From an uncultured Muribaculaceae bacterium (GTDB lineage: Bacteria; Bacteroidota; Bacteroidia; Bacteroidales; Muribaculaceae): a DNA stretch of 62,239 nt. The translations under genes and the position numbers were made by a program. The stretch covers positions 1-62,239 of the forward strand of contig CAMWJS010000012.1 of assembly GCA_947174635.1 (NCBI GenBank). The letters run 5' to 3'. The notes under the pieces were generated by a model. That model was given only the letters and a program-made list of their open reading frames with translations. It was not told the origin of the DNA and made no database searches. Numbering within the stretch: the stretch's first letter is position 1; every line of letters starts with the position of its first letter. Shown here one piece after another: positions 1-9,876 of this stretch.

Positions 1-153
1 GACTAAATACTAATATTTTAATAACAGTGGTTAGATTTTTATCGCACCACTACTATTTCGGCATAAATCGCAATCTCAGTTGCGGAAACCGCGGTTGTTA
101 TTCATACGAGACGGTAGTTTCGGCGGAAATTTCGTGGTGACGTAAATTTTTTG

Positions 154-161
154 TACCTTTG
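154..161 (+). promoter_or_regulatory. Promoter -7 box for the ABC-F gene
   Basis: TACCTTTG matches the Bacteroidota -7 consensus TAnnTTTG and lies 43 bases before the ATG. I see no convincing TTG at the right distance upstream, so only the -7 element is supported. Bases 1-150 hold nothing else I recognise. Confidence 0.55.
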
Positions 162-192
162 CAGTCGATTTTTTATGGATAATTATCTCTAA

Positions 193-1818
<1,626 letters not shown>

Positions 1819-1847
1819 TAACCTGCAACCAAAAAATTCCAATTAAA

Positions 1848-2141
1848 ATGGTAAAACATATAGTGACATTCAAACTCAAAGGCAGCGACGAAGAGCGCCG
1901 TGACGCAGCATTGCGCTTCAAGGCGGCTCTTGAGGCTCTGCCGGCACAGATCGATGTGCTCCACTCGATTGAGGTGGGCATCAACGAAAACCCCGCCGAG
2001 ACATGGGACGTGGTGCTGACAGCCATCGTCGACACCCTCGCCGATGTAGACATCTACGCCAAACACCCCGCCCACGTGGCCGCAGCAGGAATAATTGCCG
2101 GCTGCAAGGAGTCACGCGCCTGCGTCGACTACACCGTGTGA
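1848..2141 (+). CDS. Dabb (stress-responsive alpha/beta barrel) family protein
   Basis: A protein of 97 residues opening with MVKHIVTFKLK and containing a central VLHSIEVGINE strand and a YAKHPAHVAA segment, the pattern of Dabb/ferredoxin-like alpha-beta barrel proteins. These form dimers, and some bind or modify small hydrophobic molecules; no substrate can be read here. It starts 29 bases after the ABC-F stop on the same strand, so co-transcription is likely. The ABC-F function gives no clear hint of its role. Confidence 0.8.
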   Translation: MVKHIVTFKLKGSDEERRDAALRFKAALEALPAQIDVLHSIEVGINENPAETWDVVLTAIVDTLADVDIYAKHPAHVAAAGIIAGCKESRACVDYTV

Positions 2142-2152
2142 CATTCCTTTCA

Positions 2153-2230
2153 ACAAGAGCACAAGAGTCAAGATAAAAGTACAAGAGTTTAAACAAGAGT
2201 ACAGGAGCAAACGAGTCTTAACAGGAGCAC
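2153..2230 (+). repeat. ACAAGAG short tandem repeats running into a terminator
   Basis: ACAAGAG or a close variant (ACAGGAG, AACAAGAG) recurs about seven times, mostly at a spacing near 10 bases, ending in the left arm of the hairpin at 2221. The same motif recurs before the hairpin at 3324 and inside the hairpin at 5374. Confidence 0.7.
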
Positions 2231-2268
2231 AATATTTTCCGATACACCGGAATTTATTGTGCTCCTGT
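2221..2268 (+). terminator. Hairpin terminator after the ABC-F/Dabb genes
   Basis: Arms of 21 bases starting ACAGGAGCACAATA pair with only two mismatches around a six-base loop. The right arm is followed by TTTTATCTTTTG. It sits after the Dabb gene and before the Fic promoter. Confidence 0.75.
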
Positions 2269-2340
2269 TTTATCTTTTGTTCTTTTGTTTCTTACATGTT
2301 TATAACGCTGAAGATTTTTCTTTGCCGAGGCATAACGTCA

Positions 2341-2375
2341 AAACTTGCCGTTATCGGCAAGTTTCACTATCTTTG
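2341..2375 (+). promoter_or_regulatory. Fic gene promoter overlapped by a perfect palindrome
   Basis: TTG (2345-2347), 20 bases, then TATCTTTG (2368-2375) is a consensus Bacteroidota promoter. A perfect palindrome with 10-base arms (AAACTTGCCG, TTAT, CGGCAAGTTT; 2341-2364) covers the -33 element and most of the spacer. Two further TTGCCGA half-sites lie near 2323 and 2396. Binding there would block RNA polymerase. The Fic protein downstream has an N-terminal helix-turn-helix, so autoregulation is a reasonable inference. Confidence 0.75.
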
Positions 2376-2405
2376 CATTATATTTTAATCAAATTTTGCC
2401 GATAG

Positions 2406-3296
2406 ATGGAGTATATTTCAGTTAAGGTATGGGCAGAGATGCATGGAGTTTCGGAGCGTACAGCCCGAAATTATTGCGCACAGGGTAAGATTGAAGGCGC
2501 ATATCTCGTAGGAAAGACATGGAACATACCTGAAGATGCCATACCTCCGAAGCGCTCGAATAAATCTGTCATATCTCCTTTACTGAAAGCGATTAGAGAT
2601 CAAAAAGAGAGAAAAACCAAAGGGGGAATCTATCATAGCATACAGATTGACCTTACATATAATTCCAACCATATCGAGGGCAGTAGGCTGACACATGACC
2701 AGACCCGTTATATATTCGAGACCAACACCATCGGAATTACAGATGGCTCAGTGAATGTGGATGACATCATAGAAACCACTAACCACTTCCGCGCCATCGA
2801 CTACATAATTGACAACACCGAGGGGAAACTCTCGGAAGCGTTTGTAAAGCATCTTCATTTCCTTCTTAAATCGGGAACATCTGATGAGCGGAAATCATGG
2901 TTTAAAGTCGGAGATTACAAGAGACTTCCGAATGAGGTCGGTGGAAATGACACCGTAGCGCCGGAGAATGTCCACCATGAGATTAAAGCTCTGTTGAAAG
3001 AATATAACGGCAAAAAATATCCCACTTTCGAAGATATTATTGATTTCCATCAACGGTTCGAGGCTATCCACCCTTTCCAAGACGGGAACGGTCGAGTAGG
3101 CAGATTGATAATGTTTCGGGAATGTCTCCGTTTTGGATATGTGCCGTTCATCATAACCGATGAGTTAAAGATGTTCTACTATAACGGCTTGCGCAATTGG
3201 CCCGCGATAAAAGGTTATCTTATGGATACATGTCTTAGCGCACAGGACAATTTCAAAATTTTGCTTGATAAATTCAGAATCAAGTATACCGATTAA
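2406..3296 (+). CDS. Fic family AMP-transferase with N-terminal HTH and built-in inhibitory motif
   Basis: A protein of 296 residues. Residues 1-50 resemble an excisionase/MerR-like helix-turn-helix (VWAEMHGVSERTARNYCAQG, then LVGKTWNIPEDAI). The Fic core carries the full catalytic motif HPFQDGNGRVGR with His222, so it should transfer AMP or another nucleotide monophosphate to target hydroxyls. Residues 87-92, SNHIEG, fit the inhibitory helix motif (S/T)xxxE(G/N); Glu91 would block productive ATP binding, making this a self-inhibited, single-chain (class II type) Fic enzyme. No antitoxin gene is needed or seen. The gene is clearly more AT-rich than the flanking metabolic genes and is bracketed by two related hairpins, which suggests acquisition. 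Its target protein cannot be read from the sequence. Confidence 0.93.
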   Translation: MEYISVKVWAEMHGVSERTARNYCAQGKIEGAYLVGKTWNIPEDAIPPKRSNKSVISPLLKAIRDQKERKTKGGIYHSIQIDLTYNSNHIEGSRLTHDQTRYIFETNTIGITDGSVNVDDIIETTNHFRAIDYIIDNTEGKLSEAFVKHLHFLLKSGTSDERKSWFKVGDYKRLPNEVGGNDTVAPENVHHEIKALLKEYNGKKYPTFEDIIDFHQRFEAIHPFQDGNGRVGRLIMFRECLRFGYVPFIITDELKMFYYNGLRNWPAIKGYLMDTCLSAQDNFKILLDKFRIKYTD

Positions 3297-3323
3297 TATA
3301 CATCACACAGTACAAGAGCATTA

Positions 3324-3371
3324 ACAAGAGCGCAATATTTTCCGACGTTCCGGAAAACATTGTGCTCCTGT
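3324..3371 (+). terminator. Hairpin terminator after the Fic gene
   Basis: The arm ACAAGAGCGCAATATTTTCC pairs imperfectly with the arm ending ATTGTGCTCCTGT. It is closely similar to the hairpin at 2221, so the Fic gene lies between two copies of one hairpin family. No other gene lies in 3297-3837. Confidence 0.7.
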
Positions 3372-3496
3372 CTTATCTTTTGGTCTCTTGCAGTTTCTAC
3401 AAATACACAAAAGTTCAAGTAGTTGATATCTTTATTTTTTAAGCGACTATGTTAAAAAAATAGATATTTATGTGGCAATTCAAAGAACTTTTTTAT

Positions 3497-3504
3497 TAAT
3501 TTTG
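3497..3504 (+). promoter_or_regulatory. Promoter -7 box for the secreted protein gene
   Basis: TAATTTTG fits TAnnTTTG. Initiation here would give a 5' leader of about 325 bases before the ATG at 3838, unusually long for this window. Confidence 0.5.
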
Positions 3505-3628
3505 CAGCGATTACCGACGCGCATAGAGTTGGCTTCGGCAATCAATTCTTTTTTGATAAAAGGTGTTATTGAAATTTTATCTTCAATCATCGAACTTGGC
3601 GGTTTGAACTGTAGCGGAGATAAGATTG

Positions 3629-3706
3629 GCAATAGCACCTGCATCGGTTGCATATACCCTGCCGTGTAAGGCAGAATATATAGCAAAATCGGTGTGGGGC
3701 TATTGT
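3629..3706 (+). other. Structured 5' leader hairpin of unknown role
   Basis: GCAATAGC (3629-3636) pairs with GCTATTGT (3699-3706) and the pairing can be extended inward with interruptions. An inner hairpin CTGCC-GTGTAA-GGCAG lies at 3659-3674. I do not recognise a known riboswitch. The long imperfect stem inside a long untranslated region suggests an RNA element, but chance pairing is not excluded. Confidence 0.35.
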
Positions 3707-3837
3707 TTTATCTGCTACAAAGGTACGCCAAGACCTGATGATTGGATAAAACAAGATACAATCCTCACACCTTTTTTATATCCATTCGTCAAATCTGTTT
3801 CATCGAGGACTGGGAAACACACTTAATTCTTTGTTAT

Positions 3838-5082
3838 ATGAATTTACGCAAACTTACTTTAACATTATGTGCCATAACATCATTTATGGCATTTGCTGCT
3901 GACGCGGAATTATTCAGTTATTCACAAACCGGAGCCCCTGCAGGACATTATTCCGAGAAAAAAGCCAACATAATCAAAAGCCATAATGATAATGATATTT
4001 CAGGTGATTATCTATCAATAACTTTTAGTCATACCTCTGCGACTATTGAACCCGTAAAAGGGAAAGAACTTATTAATTGTGGAGACATCTCATTAATAAA
4101 AGACGGCAATAATATAATAATTGATTGGCTTTTCAATTATTATAGCATAGAACAATTTTCAAACGCCCATATTGACAAACTTGAAGGAAGTCCTGTGGCT
4201 ACAATTTCTGACAATTCATTAAAAGTTGCATTTGGACAGCAGATAAACATTTATACGTTAAACAACGTAGACTACCCAATGATATTTGCCGGATATACAT
4301 ATGATGAAACCTCACATAAAATATCCTCTCCGCAATATGAAGGAGAAGTGACATTTGATATTGACTCATTCGGAAATATGACAGCGGACAAACCTTTTGG
4401 TGTATATATCGAAGGTATAGGTTGGGCAAGGGCATTTTATAATAGTAAAATTGTGATACCAAACGCAACAATTGACCAATACATTAATCAATCCGAAAAT
4501 GAAAAGCCTATAGACATATATGTAGAAAGAATAGACAATCCCAGCCCAAACTCGCTGCTAATATCAAACGTAACGCGCTACCCCAATTATAGTATTGTAT
4601 TAACTCCTGACCCAAATGACTCACACAAATTTATTGCTTCATCTCAAATTATCGGAGCCCATGTTATGGTTTCTTGGGATCAAGATCAAAATATTTATAT
4701 CTACTCTCATATTGATCACTATTTATACAAGGTAAGAACCAATAATGACGGTACTTATGTTGGTACCCCCCGTCTCTCCGCAACAATTTCCGAGGACGGC
4801 AATTCATTGACATTCGATTCTAAATGGAGTTCTGGATATTTTTATACAGGTGAAGATGGTAATAGTCATCAATACCTTTCGCAAATTAAAGACCCGGCTC
4901 GAATTGAAATGCGTCATAATCAATCCTCTGGAGTAAATTCGCCTGATAATGACATAATTATATCTAACGACGAACCTATTGAATATTTTAATCTACAAGG
5001 AATGAAAATTTCTCACCCCCAATCAGGAACACTTGTTATCCGACGTCAAGGTTCAAAAACAGACAAAATTATTGTACCATAA
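3838..5082 (+). CDS. Secreted protein of unknown function with C-terminal sorting-like motif
   Basis: I chose the ATG at 3838 because it gives a clean signal peptide (MNLRKLTLTLCAITSFMAFAADA); an in-frame ATG 32 codons upstream would bury it. The mature chain of about 390 residues is rich in Asn, Ser, Ile and Tyr and looks like beta-strand repeats; no enzyme motif is visible. It ends IEYFNLQGMKISHPQSG...RRQGSKTDKIIV, the same pattern as the C-termini of the proteins at 28334 and 33990, which resembles a type IX secretion sorting tail. Very AT-rich, like the Fic gene next door. Function unknown. Confidence 0.8.
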   Translation: MNLRKLTLTLCAITSFMAFAADAELFSYSQTGAPAGHYSEKKANIIKSHNDNDISGDYLSITFSHTSATIEPVKGKELINCGDISLIKDGNNIIIDWLFNYYSIEQFSNAHIDKLEGSPVATISDNSLKVAFGQQINIYTLNNVDYPMIFAGYTYDETSHKISSPQYEGEVTFDIDSFGNMTADKPFGVYIEGIGWARAFYNSKIVIPNATIDQYINQSENEKPIDIYVERIDNPSPNSLLISNVTRYPNYSIVLTPDPNDSHKFIASSQIIGAHVMVSWDQDQNIYIYSHIDHYLYKVRTNNDGTYVGTPRLSATISEDGNSLTFDSKWSSGYFYTGEDGNSHQYLSQIKDPARIEMRHNQSSGVNSPDNDIIISNDEPIEYFNLQGMKISHPQSGTLVIRRQGSKTDKIIVP

Positions 5083-5178
5083 CAAATTCAGCTAAACAAG
5101 AAAACTGCAATCTAATTTACTAAATTAGAGCAATTTACTCCATTAAATGACGAATGGATGTTGCAAAACCCAAAAATA

Positions 5179-5269
5179 GTAGAAACGCGATACATCGCGA
5201 TAGCCTCCGCATGGCCACATTTAATTGATTTGCAATCCATTGCGCGGACGCTATGTATTGCAATCCTAT
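5179..5269. repeat. Degenerate REP-like inverted pair
   Basis: GTAGAAACGCGATACATCGC at 5179 and an inverted relative near 5241-5269 (CGGACGC...CAATCCTAT) look like a decayed copy of the GTAGGGACGC... REP pair found intact at 11681, 14903 and 27807. Several mismatches, so the assignment is tentative. Confidence 0.5.
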
Positions 5270-5373
5270 AACAATAATATGTTTTTGACACTTTTGCAGC
5301 CCCATCTTGCCGTATTTTGGTACATTTCAACAACATAAAAAAGTGCTGACAAGAGTACATAAGAAGTATATGG

Positions 5374-5426
5374 CAACAACTGCACAAGAGTACAAGTTTG
5401 TTTTTTGTACTCTTGTGCAGTTGTTG
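5374..5426. terminator. Bidirectional terminator with a perfect 22-bp stem
   Basis: Arms 5374-5395 and 5405-5426 are exact reverse complements (CAACAACTGCACAAGAGTAC...), with a nine-base T-rich loop and TTTT after the right arm. It separates the secreted protein gene (plus) from the end of lysA (minus) and contains the ACAAGAG motif of the other two hairpins in this islet. Confidence 0.85.
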
Positions 5427-5463
5427 TTTTATTTTGCAGTTGTTGAAATGGCTATGCGTGGCG

Positions 5464-6606
5464 TCAGGAGGTGTAGGACGCGGGGAGTGCGCGCAGGTTG
5501 TAGCGCGATGCCATAGTCTCGCCGTAGGCTCCGGCACTGCGGAGGGCTACGAGTGAGCCACGGTGGAGTGCTGGCAGTTTTTCGTCTTTGCCGAATACGT
5601 CAGATGACTCGCAGATCGGGCCGACCACATCGTAGACTTCTTCTTTGGCGTCGGGCGACGAGATGTTTTCTATCTTGTGATGGGCGCCATAGAGCGCAGG
5701 GCGCAACAGGTCGCTCATGCCGGCATCGATGATGGCAAACTGTTTCTCCACGCCATTCTTGACATAGATTACCCGCGATATAAGCGAGCCGCACTGAGCC
5801 ACAATCGAACGTCCGAGTTCAAAGTGAAGCTGCTGGTTTTCGCCGAGTTTCAGGTTTTCGCGGAAAATCTCGAAATATGATTTGAAATCAGGTATGGGGT
5901 CGGCATCGGGATTTTCATAATCGATGCCCAGGCCTCCGCCCACATTTATTGAAGAGAAAGTTATTCCTTTTTCGGCGAAATGAGCCTGAAGCTCATTTAT
6001 CTTGTCGCAGAGCATGCGGTAAGGCTCCATGTCGGTGAGCTGAGAGCCGATGTGGAAATGGAGTCCGACAAGCTTGATGCCCGGAAGAGCGAGCGCTTTG
6101 TCAACCACGTCATCAAGCATGCGCAGGTCGATGCCAAACTTGTTTTCGTTAAGTCCCGTCGTGATATAGTGATGGGTGTGCGCGTCGATATTGGGATTGA
6201 CACGGAGGGCAACTTTCGCTGTGACGCCACGCGCCGATGCAAGCTCCGATATGACTTCGAGCTCGGGCAATGACTCCACGTTGAAGCAACCTATGCCGAC
6301 ACCGAGAGCATAATTTATCTCCTCGTCAGTCTTGCCTACTCCGGCAAACACTATCGAATCGGGCGAGAAGCCGTTGACCACGGCTGCCTCAACCTCGTTT
6401 CCGCTCACGCAGTCGACTCCCCATCCGGCCTCGCGCATGGGCGCAAGCACCAGCGGATTGGCATTGGCTTTCAGGGCATAATGAATGTGATAACGCGAGT
6501 CGCCGGTCTGCGCGGCAGCTTCCGCTACCGTACGCGACAGCAAATCGAGATCGTAATAATAAAACGGTGTCCTGATTGATTGAAATCGGTCTATTGGAAA
6601 TTTCAT
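5464..6606 (-). CDS. lysA: Diaminopimelate decarboxylase
   Basis: A 380-residue PLP enzyme of the alanine-racemase-fold decarboxylase family that converts meso-diaminopimelate to L-lysine, the last step of the pathway. It starts with FPIDRFQSIRTPFYYYDLDLL; ALKANANPLVL carries the PLP lysine near residue 48, followed by the HFHIGSQ and NVGGGLGIDY motifs and CESSDVFG, with SAGAYGETMASRYNLR near the end. The length is typical. It lies 143 bases downstream of lysC on the same strand, a natural lysine operon. Confidence 0.96.
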   Translation of the reverse strand: MKFPIDRFQSIRTPFYYYDLDLLSRTVAEAAAQTGDSRYHIHYALKANANPLVLAPMREAGWGVDCVSGNEVEAAVVNGFSPDSIVFAGVGKTDEEINYALGVGIGCFNVESLPELEVISELASARGVTAKVALRVNPNIDAHTHHYITTGLNENKFGIDLRMLDDVVDKALALPGIKLVGLHFHIGSQLTDMEPYRMLCDKINELQAHFAEKGITFSSINVGGGLGIDYENPDADPIPDFKSYFEIFRENLKLGENQQLHFELGRSIVAQCGSLISRVIYVKNGVEKQFAIIDAGMSDLLRPALYGAHHKIENISSPDAKEEVYDVVGPICESSDVFGKDEKLPALHRGSLVALRSAGAYGETMASRYNLRALPASYTS

Positions 6607-6749
6607 AAGTATTTAAATCATCGCGCCGGTCAGAGGCGCATATTTTTCAAAAATTAATGACAGGCTACGATGCCAATTCATCAGAAGAGGGTGCATCATG
6701 AAAATTCTGACACACCCCCGACTGTAGCAATTCAGCCTGCCGTAGTTTG

Positions 6750-8066
6750 TCAGGCTTTAAACAGATGTTCGCTCAGGGCATTGAGCGCGGCCACCTTGTC
6801 TTCCTTGCGCACGAGGAACGAGATGTTGTAGTTGCTGCCACCGTATGAAATCATGCGCACGGGGATGTCGCGGAGCGCGTCGAGAGCTTTTGCCTCGAAG
6901 CCGCGGTTCTGCCATTCGAGGTCACCGACCACGCAGATGATTACCATGTCGCGGTCAACGGTAACCGTACCGAATTTCTTCAAGTCATCAAGAATGGAGC
7001 TGATGTTGCGCTCGTCGTCGATGGTCACCGACACACCCACTTCCGAGGTGGCAATCATGTCGATCGATGTCTTGTAGGTCTCGAAGATTTCAAACACTTT
7101 GCGAAGGAAGCCGTAGGCAAGGAGCATGCGGCCCGACTTGATTTTGATGGCCGTGATGTTGTCCTTTGCAGCGACAGCCTTGATGCAGTGGCTTTCAGAA
7201 GTGTTGTGGATGAGAGTGCCGGGAGCGTCGGGCTGCATGGTGTTGAGCAGACGCACGGGGATATTGTTGAGCTTAGCAGGAAGCACGCATGTGGGGTGCA
7301 GAATTTTTGCTCCGAAGTAAGCCAGCTCGGCGGCTTCCTCAAAATGCAGCTCCTTGACAGGCTTGGTGCCCTCGACAAAGCGGGGGTCGTTGTTGTGCAT
7401 GCCGTCGATGTCGGTCCATATCTCTATTTCCTCGGCTTCGAGCACAGCGCCGATTATAGAGGCGGTGAGGTCGGAGCCGCCACGCTGCAGATTGTCAATC
7501 TCGCCGTAGGCGTTGCGGCATATATATCCCTGAGTCAGGAAGAGGTCGGCATCAGGATATTGCTCCATCAGGGCTGTCAGTTTCTCGCGTATATACTGAG
7601 TGTCGGCTTCGGCGTTCTTGTCAGTGCGCATGAAGTCGAGCGCGGGAAGCAACACCGAGTTTACGCCCGTCTCCTGAAGATAGAGATTGAGCAGCGCTGT
7701 CGACATGAGCTCACCCTGAGCGAGGATTTCACGCTCCTCGAACATGGTGAATATATCTTTCGAAAATGAACGTATATAGTTGAAGCATGACTTAATGGCG
7801 TCGGTGGCTTTCTCTTTATATTCTTTAGTTGAATAAAGCTCAGCGATGGTTTTCATATACTTGGCTTCAAGGAGATTGATTGTTTCCTTTGCGCCATCGA
7901 TATTCTTTTTGTAAAGATAATCACCGATTTCCACCAAAGAATTGGTGGTGCCTGACATTGCAGACAGGACAATGAGATTGCGTCCGCGTTCGTTAATCAA
8001 TTTGGCAACATCTTTCATGCGCTGGGCGGAGCCAACCGATGTGCCGCCAAACTTCAATACTTTCAT
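6750..8066 (-). CDS. lysC: Aspartate kinase (monofunctional)
   Basis: 438 residues. It phosphorylates aspartate in the first step of the aspartate pathway to lysine, diaminopimelate, threonine and methionine. The N-terminal kinase motif [17 protein letters not shown], the central [13 protein letters not shown] and WTDIDGM motifs and a C-terminal pair of ACT domains (about 290-438, including [13 protein letters not shown] and [13 protein letters not shown]) are all present. There is no homoserine dehydrogenase extension. The ACT region implies feedback by an amino acid, probably lysine given lysA downstream. A -7-like box TAATTTTG lies on the minus strand at 8113-8120. Confidence 0.96.
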   Translation of the reverse strand: MKVLKFGGTSVGSAQRMKDVAKLINERGRNLIVLSAMSGTTNSLVEIGDYLYKKNIDGAKETINLLEAKYMKTIAELYSTKEYKEKATDAIKSCFNYIRSFSKDIFTMFEEREILAQGELMSTALLNLYLQETGVNSVLLPALDFMRTDKNAEADTQYIREKLTALMEQYPDADLFLTQGYICRNAYGEIDNLQRGGSDLTASIIGAVLEAEEIEIWTDIDGMHNNDPRFVEGTKPVKELHFEEAAELAYFGAKILHPTCVLPAKLNNIPVRLLNTMQPDAPGTLIHNTSESHCIKAVAAKDNITAIKIKSGRMLLAYGFLRKVFEIFETYKTSIDMIATSEVGVSVTIDDERNISSILDDLKKFGTVTVDRDMVIICVVGDLEWQNRGFEAKALDALRDIPVRMISYGGSNYNISFLVRKEDKVAALNALSEHLFKA

Positions 8067-8184
8067 TTTGTAGATTCTATGTTAAAAATTACATTATAAT
8101 ATTTCTGCGATGCAAAATTAATCATTTTTCTATTAATTTCACACCAATAGCAATAAAAAAGCAAGATATTTCCAATAAAACAGA

Positions 8185-8214
8185 GGCAGATGCTACAAAA
8201 TTCGCGCATCTGCC
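8185..8214 (-). terminator. Hairpin after the small ORF
   Basis: GGCAGATGC (8185-8193) and GCATCTGCC (8206-8214) form a 9-bp stem. On the minus strand it is followed by TCTGTTTTATT, a weak U tract. It would end the 72-residue ORF transcript before lysC. Confidence 0.6.
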
Positions 8215-8248
8215 CTGATTATTTTCAATTATAATACTTTTGAGGATA

Positions 8249-8467
8249 TCATTCAGCCTCGTCGTCGGGGTTGTCAAACCACACTCCGAGGTCTCTGAAA
8301 TCATGAGATGCGTAAAGTTCCGACGATGTTCCGGCTATATATCCGGGTTCGTTTTGGTCGTGTGCCGTAAGGAGCACCATGCGGGTCGAAGCAGCTTCGA
8401 GACCGAGCTTATCTTCAGCGGCTGCTTCGCTACCCGTGAAGAGGTCAAGTAATTCAGAAAGTCTCAT
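8249..8467 (-). CDS. Small acidic protein of unknown function
   Basis: A 72-residue ORF, MRLSELLDLFTG...DLGVWFDNPDDEAE, acidic, with no signal peptide or membrane segment. I prefer this strand over the overlapping plus-strand ORF because it starts with a hydrophobic/acidic helix, is followed by its own hairpin and ends before lysC on the same strand. I do not recognise the family. Confidence 0.5.
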   Translation of the reverse strand: MRLSELLDLFTGSEAAAEDKLGLEAASTRMVLLTAHDQNEPGYIAGTSSELYASHDFRDLGVWFDNPDDEAE

Positions 8468-8526
8468 TGCGGTAAATTTTAACGGTTAAAAAATCTGTTG
8501 CTTTACAATTGAAACAATGCGAAGAT

Positions 8527-8534
8527 TACTTTTG
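8527..8534 (+). promoter_or_regulatory. Promoter -7 box for the bio genes
   Basis: TACTTTTG fits TAnnTTTG and lies 52 bases before the bioA ATG at 8587. A TTG lies only 15 bases upstream, shorter than usual. The box falls within the upstream in-frame extension of the ORF, which argues that the extension is untranslated. Confidence 0.55.
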
Positions 8535-8586
8535 TTTTGACCGCCACGGAAATTTTAGTAATTTTACTGAAATTTATTTTCTGCTT

Positions 8587-9876
8587 ATGACTGATACAGA
8601 CATCAATTTCAATACATTCGACCGAGAGCATCTCTGGCATCCCTATACATCGACCATCAATCCGCTGCCGACCTACATGGTGGAGTCGGCCGAAGGTGTC
8701 AGACTGCGCCTTGCCGACGGCACGGAGCTTATCGACGGCATGTCGTCATGGTGGTGCGTGATCCACGGCTACAACAACCCTGCAATCAACGAGGCAGTGG
8801 CCCGTCAGGTTGGCAAGATGTCGCATGTGATGTTCGGAGGCCTCACCCACGAGCCGGCCATCGAGCTTGGCAAACTGCTTCTGGAGATGGCCCCCCCGTC
8901 GATGAACAATATATTTTATGCCGACTCCGGCTCAGTGGCGACGGAAGTTGGCATGAAGATGGCCGTGCAGGCGGCAGTGTCAAAATACGGTTCGCATAAA
9001 AAGACAAATTTCGTGACAATACGCTCGGGCTACCACGGCGACACCTGGAACGCCATGAGCGTATGCGACCCTGTGACGGGCATGCACGGCGCCTTCGGCC
9101 CGGCATTGCCCATACGCTATTTCGCACCGCAGCCACGCTCGCGTTTCGGAGGAGAGTGGAACGCCGCCGACATACAGCCCCTCGAAGATATCCTCGAGCA
9201 GCATCACCGGGAGATTGCCGGAATGATTCTCGAGCCCATAGTGCAGGGAGCGGGCGGCATGTGGTTCTACCATCCGCAGTATCTCGTCGAGGCACGCCGC
9301 CTGTGCGACCGCTACGGCGTCTACCTGATTTTCGACGAAATAGCCACCGGTTTCTGGCGCACCGGCCGACAGTTCGCCTGGGAGCATGCAGGCGTTGAGC
9401 CCGACATAATGCTCATAGGCAAGGGGCTCACTGCCGGCTACATGACCATGAGCGCAGTGCTCACCACCAAGGATGTGGCCGACACCATATCGCGAGGCGA
9501 GGCGGGCGTCATGATGCACGGCCCGACATTCATGGGCAATCCTCTTGCCTGCGCCGTGGCGGTAGAGTCGCTCAAGTTGCTCCGGTCGCAGGACATGAAA
9601 GCACGCATAGCCCACCTCAACGATGTCATCAACCGCGCCATTGCCGGAGCTGCCTCGCTCGACAACGTGGCCGACGTACGCACCATCGGCGCCATCGGCG
9701 TGATAGAGACAAAGACGCCTGTCAACGTCGGCGAATTCCAGAAACGCTGCGTCGACAAAGGCATTTGGGTCCGCCCGTTCGGACGCAACGTCTACGTCAT
9801 GCCTCCATACATAATCAGCGACGAAGACCTGACATATCTCATAAAGTCGACTATTGAAATCCTTGCTGAAAAATGA
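8587..9876 (+). CDS. bioA: Adenosylmethionine--8-amino-7-oxononanoate aminotransferase
   Basis: A 429-residue class III PLP aminotransferase. It converts 8-amino-7-oxononanoate to 7,8-diaminopelargonate with S-adenosylmethionine as amino donor, in biotin synthesis. Visible motifs are [52 protein letters not shown] and the PLP lysine in [11 protein letters not shown] (Lys279). I chose ATG 8587, not the 26-codon upstream extension, because the promoter box lies inside that extension and family members start near [10 protein letters not shown]. It overlaps bioF by four bases (ATGA), so the two are translationally coupled. Confidence 0.95.
   Translation: MTDTDINFNTFDREHLWHPYTSTINPLPTYMVESAEGVRLRLADGTELIDGMSSWWCVIHGYNNPAINEAVARQVGKMSHVMFGGLTHEPAIELGKLLLEMAPPSMNNIFYADSGSVATEVGMKMAVQAAVSKYGSHKKTNFVTIRSGYHGDTWNAMSVCDPVTGMHGAFGPALPIRYFAPQPRSRFGGEWNAADIQPLEDILEQHHREIAGMILEPIVQGAGGMWFYHPQYLVEARRLCDRYGVYLIFDEIATGFWRTGRQFAWEHAGVEPDIMLIGKGLTAGYMTMSAVLTTKDVADTISRGEAGVMMHGPTFMGNPLACAVAVESLKLLRSQDMKARIAHLNDVINRAIAGAASLDNVADVRTIGAIGVIETKTPVNVGEFQKRCVDKGIWVRPFGRNVYVMPPYIISDEDLTYLIKSTIEILAEK

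Noticed and set aside
6607-6749. Lysine riboswitch or attenuator between lysC and lysA
   Set aside because: No T run, lysine-rich ORF or lysine-riboswitch-like fold is visible in this short gap or in the lysC leader.
8240-8452. 70-residue plus-strand ORF opposite the small acidic protein
   Set aside because: Only one strand is likely coding; the minus-strand ORF has better composition and its own hairpin.
8509-8586. 26-codon N-terminal extension of bioA
   Set aside because: It contains the -7 promoter box and has no counterpart at the usual start of the family.
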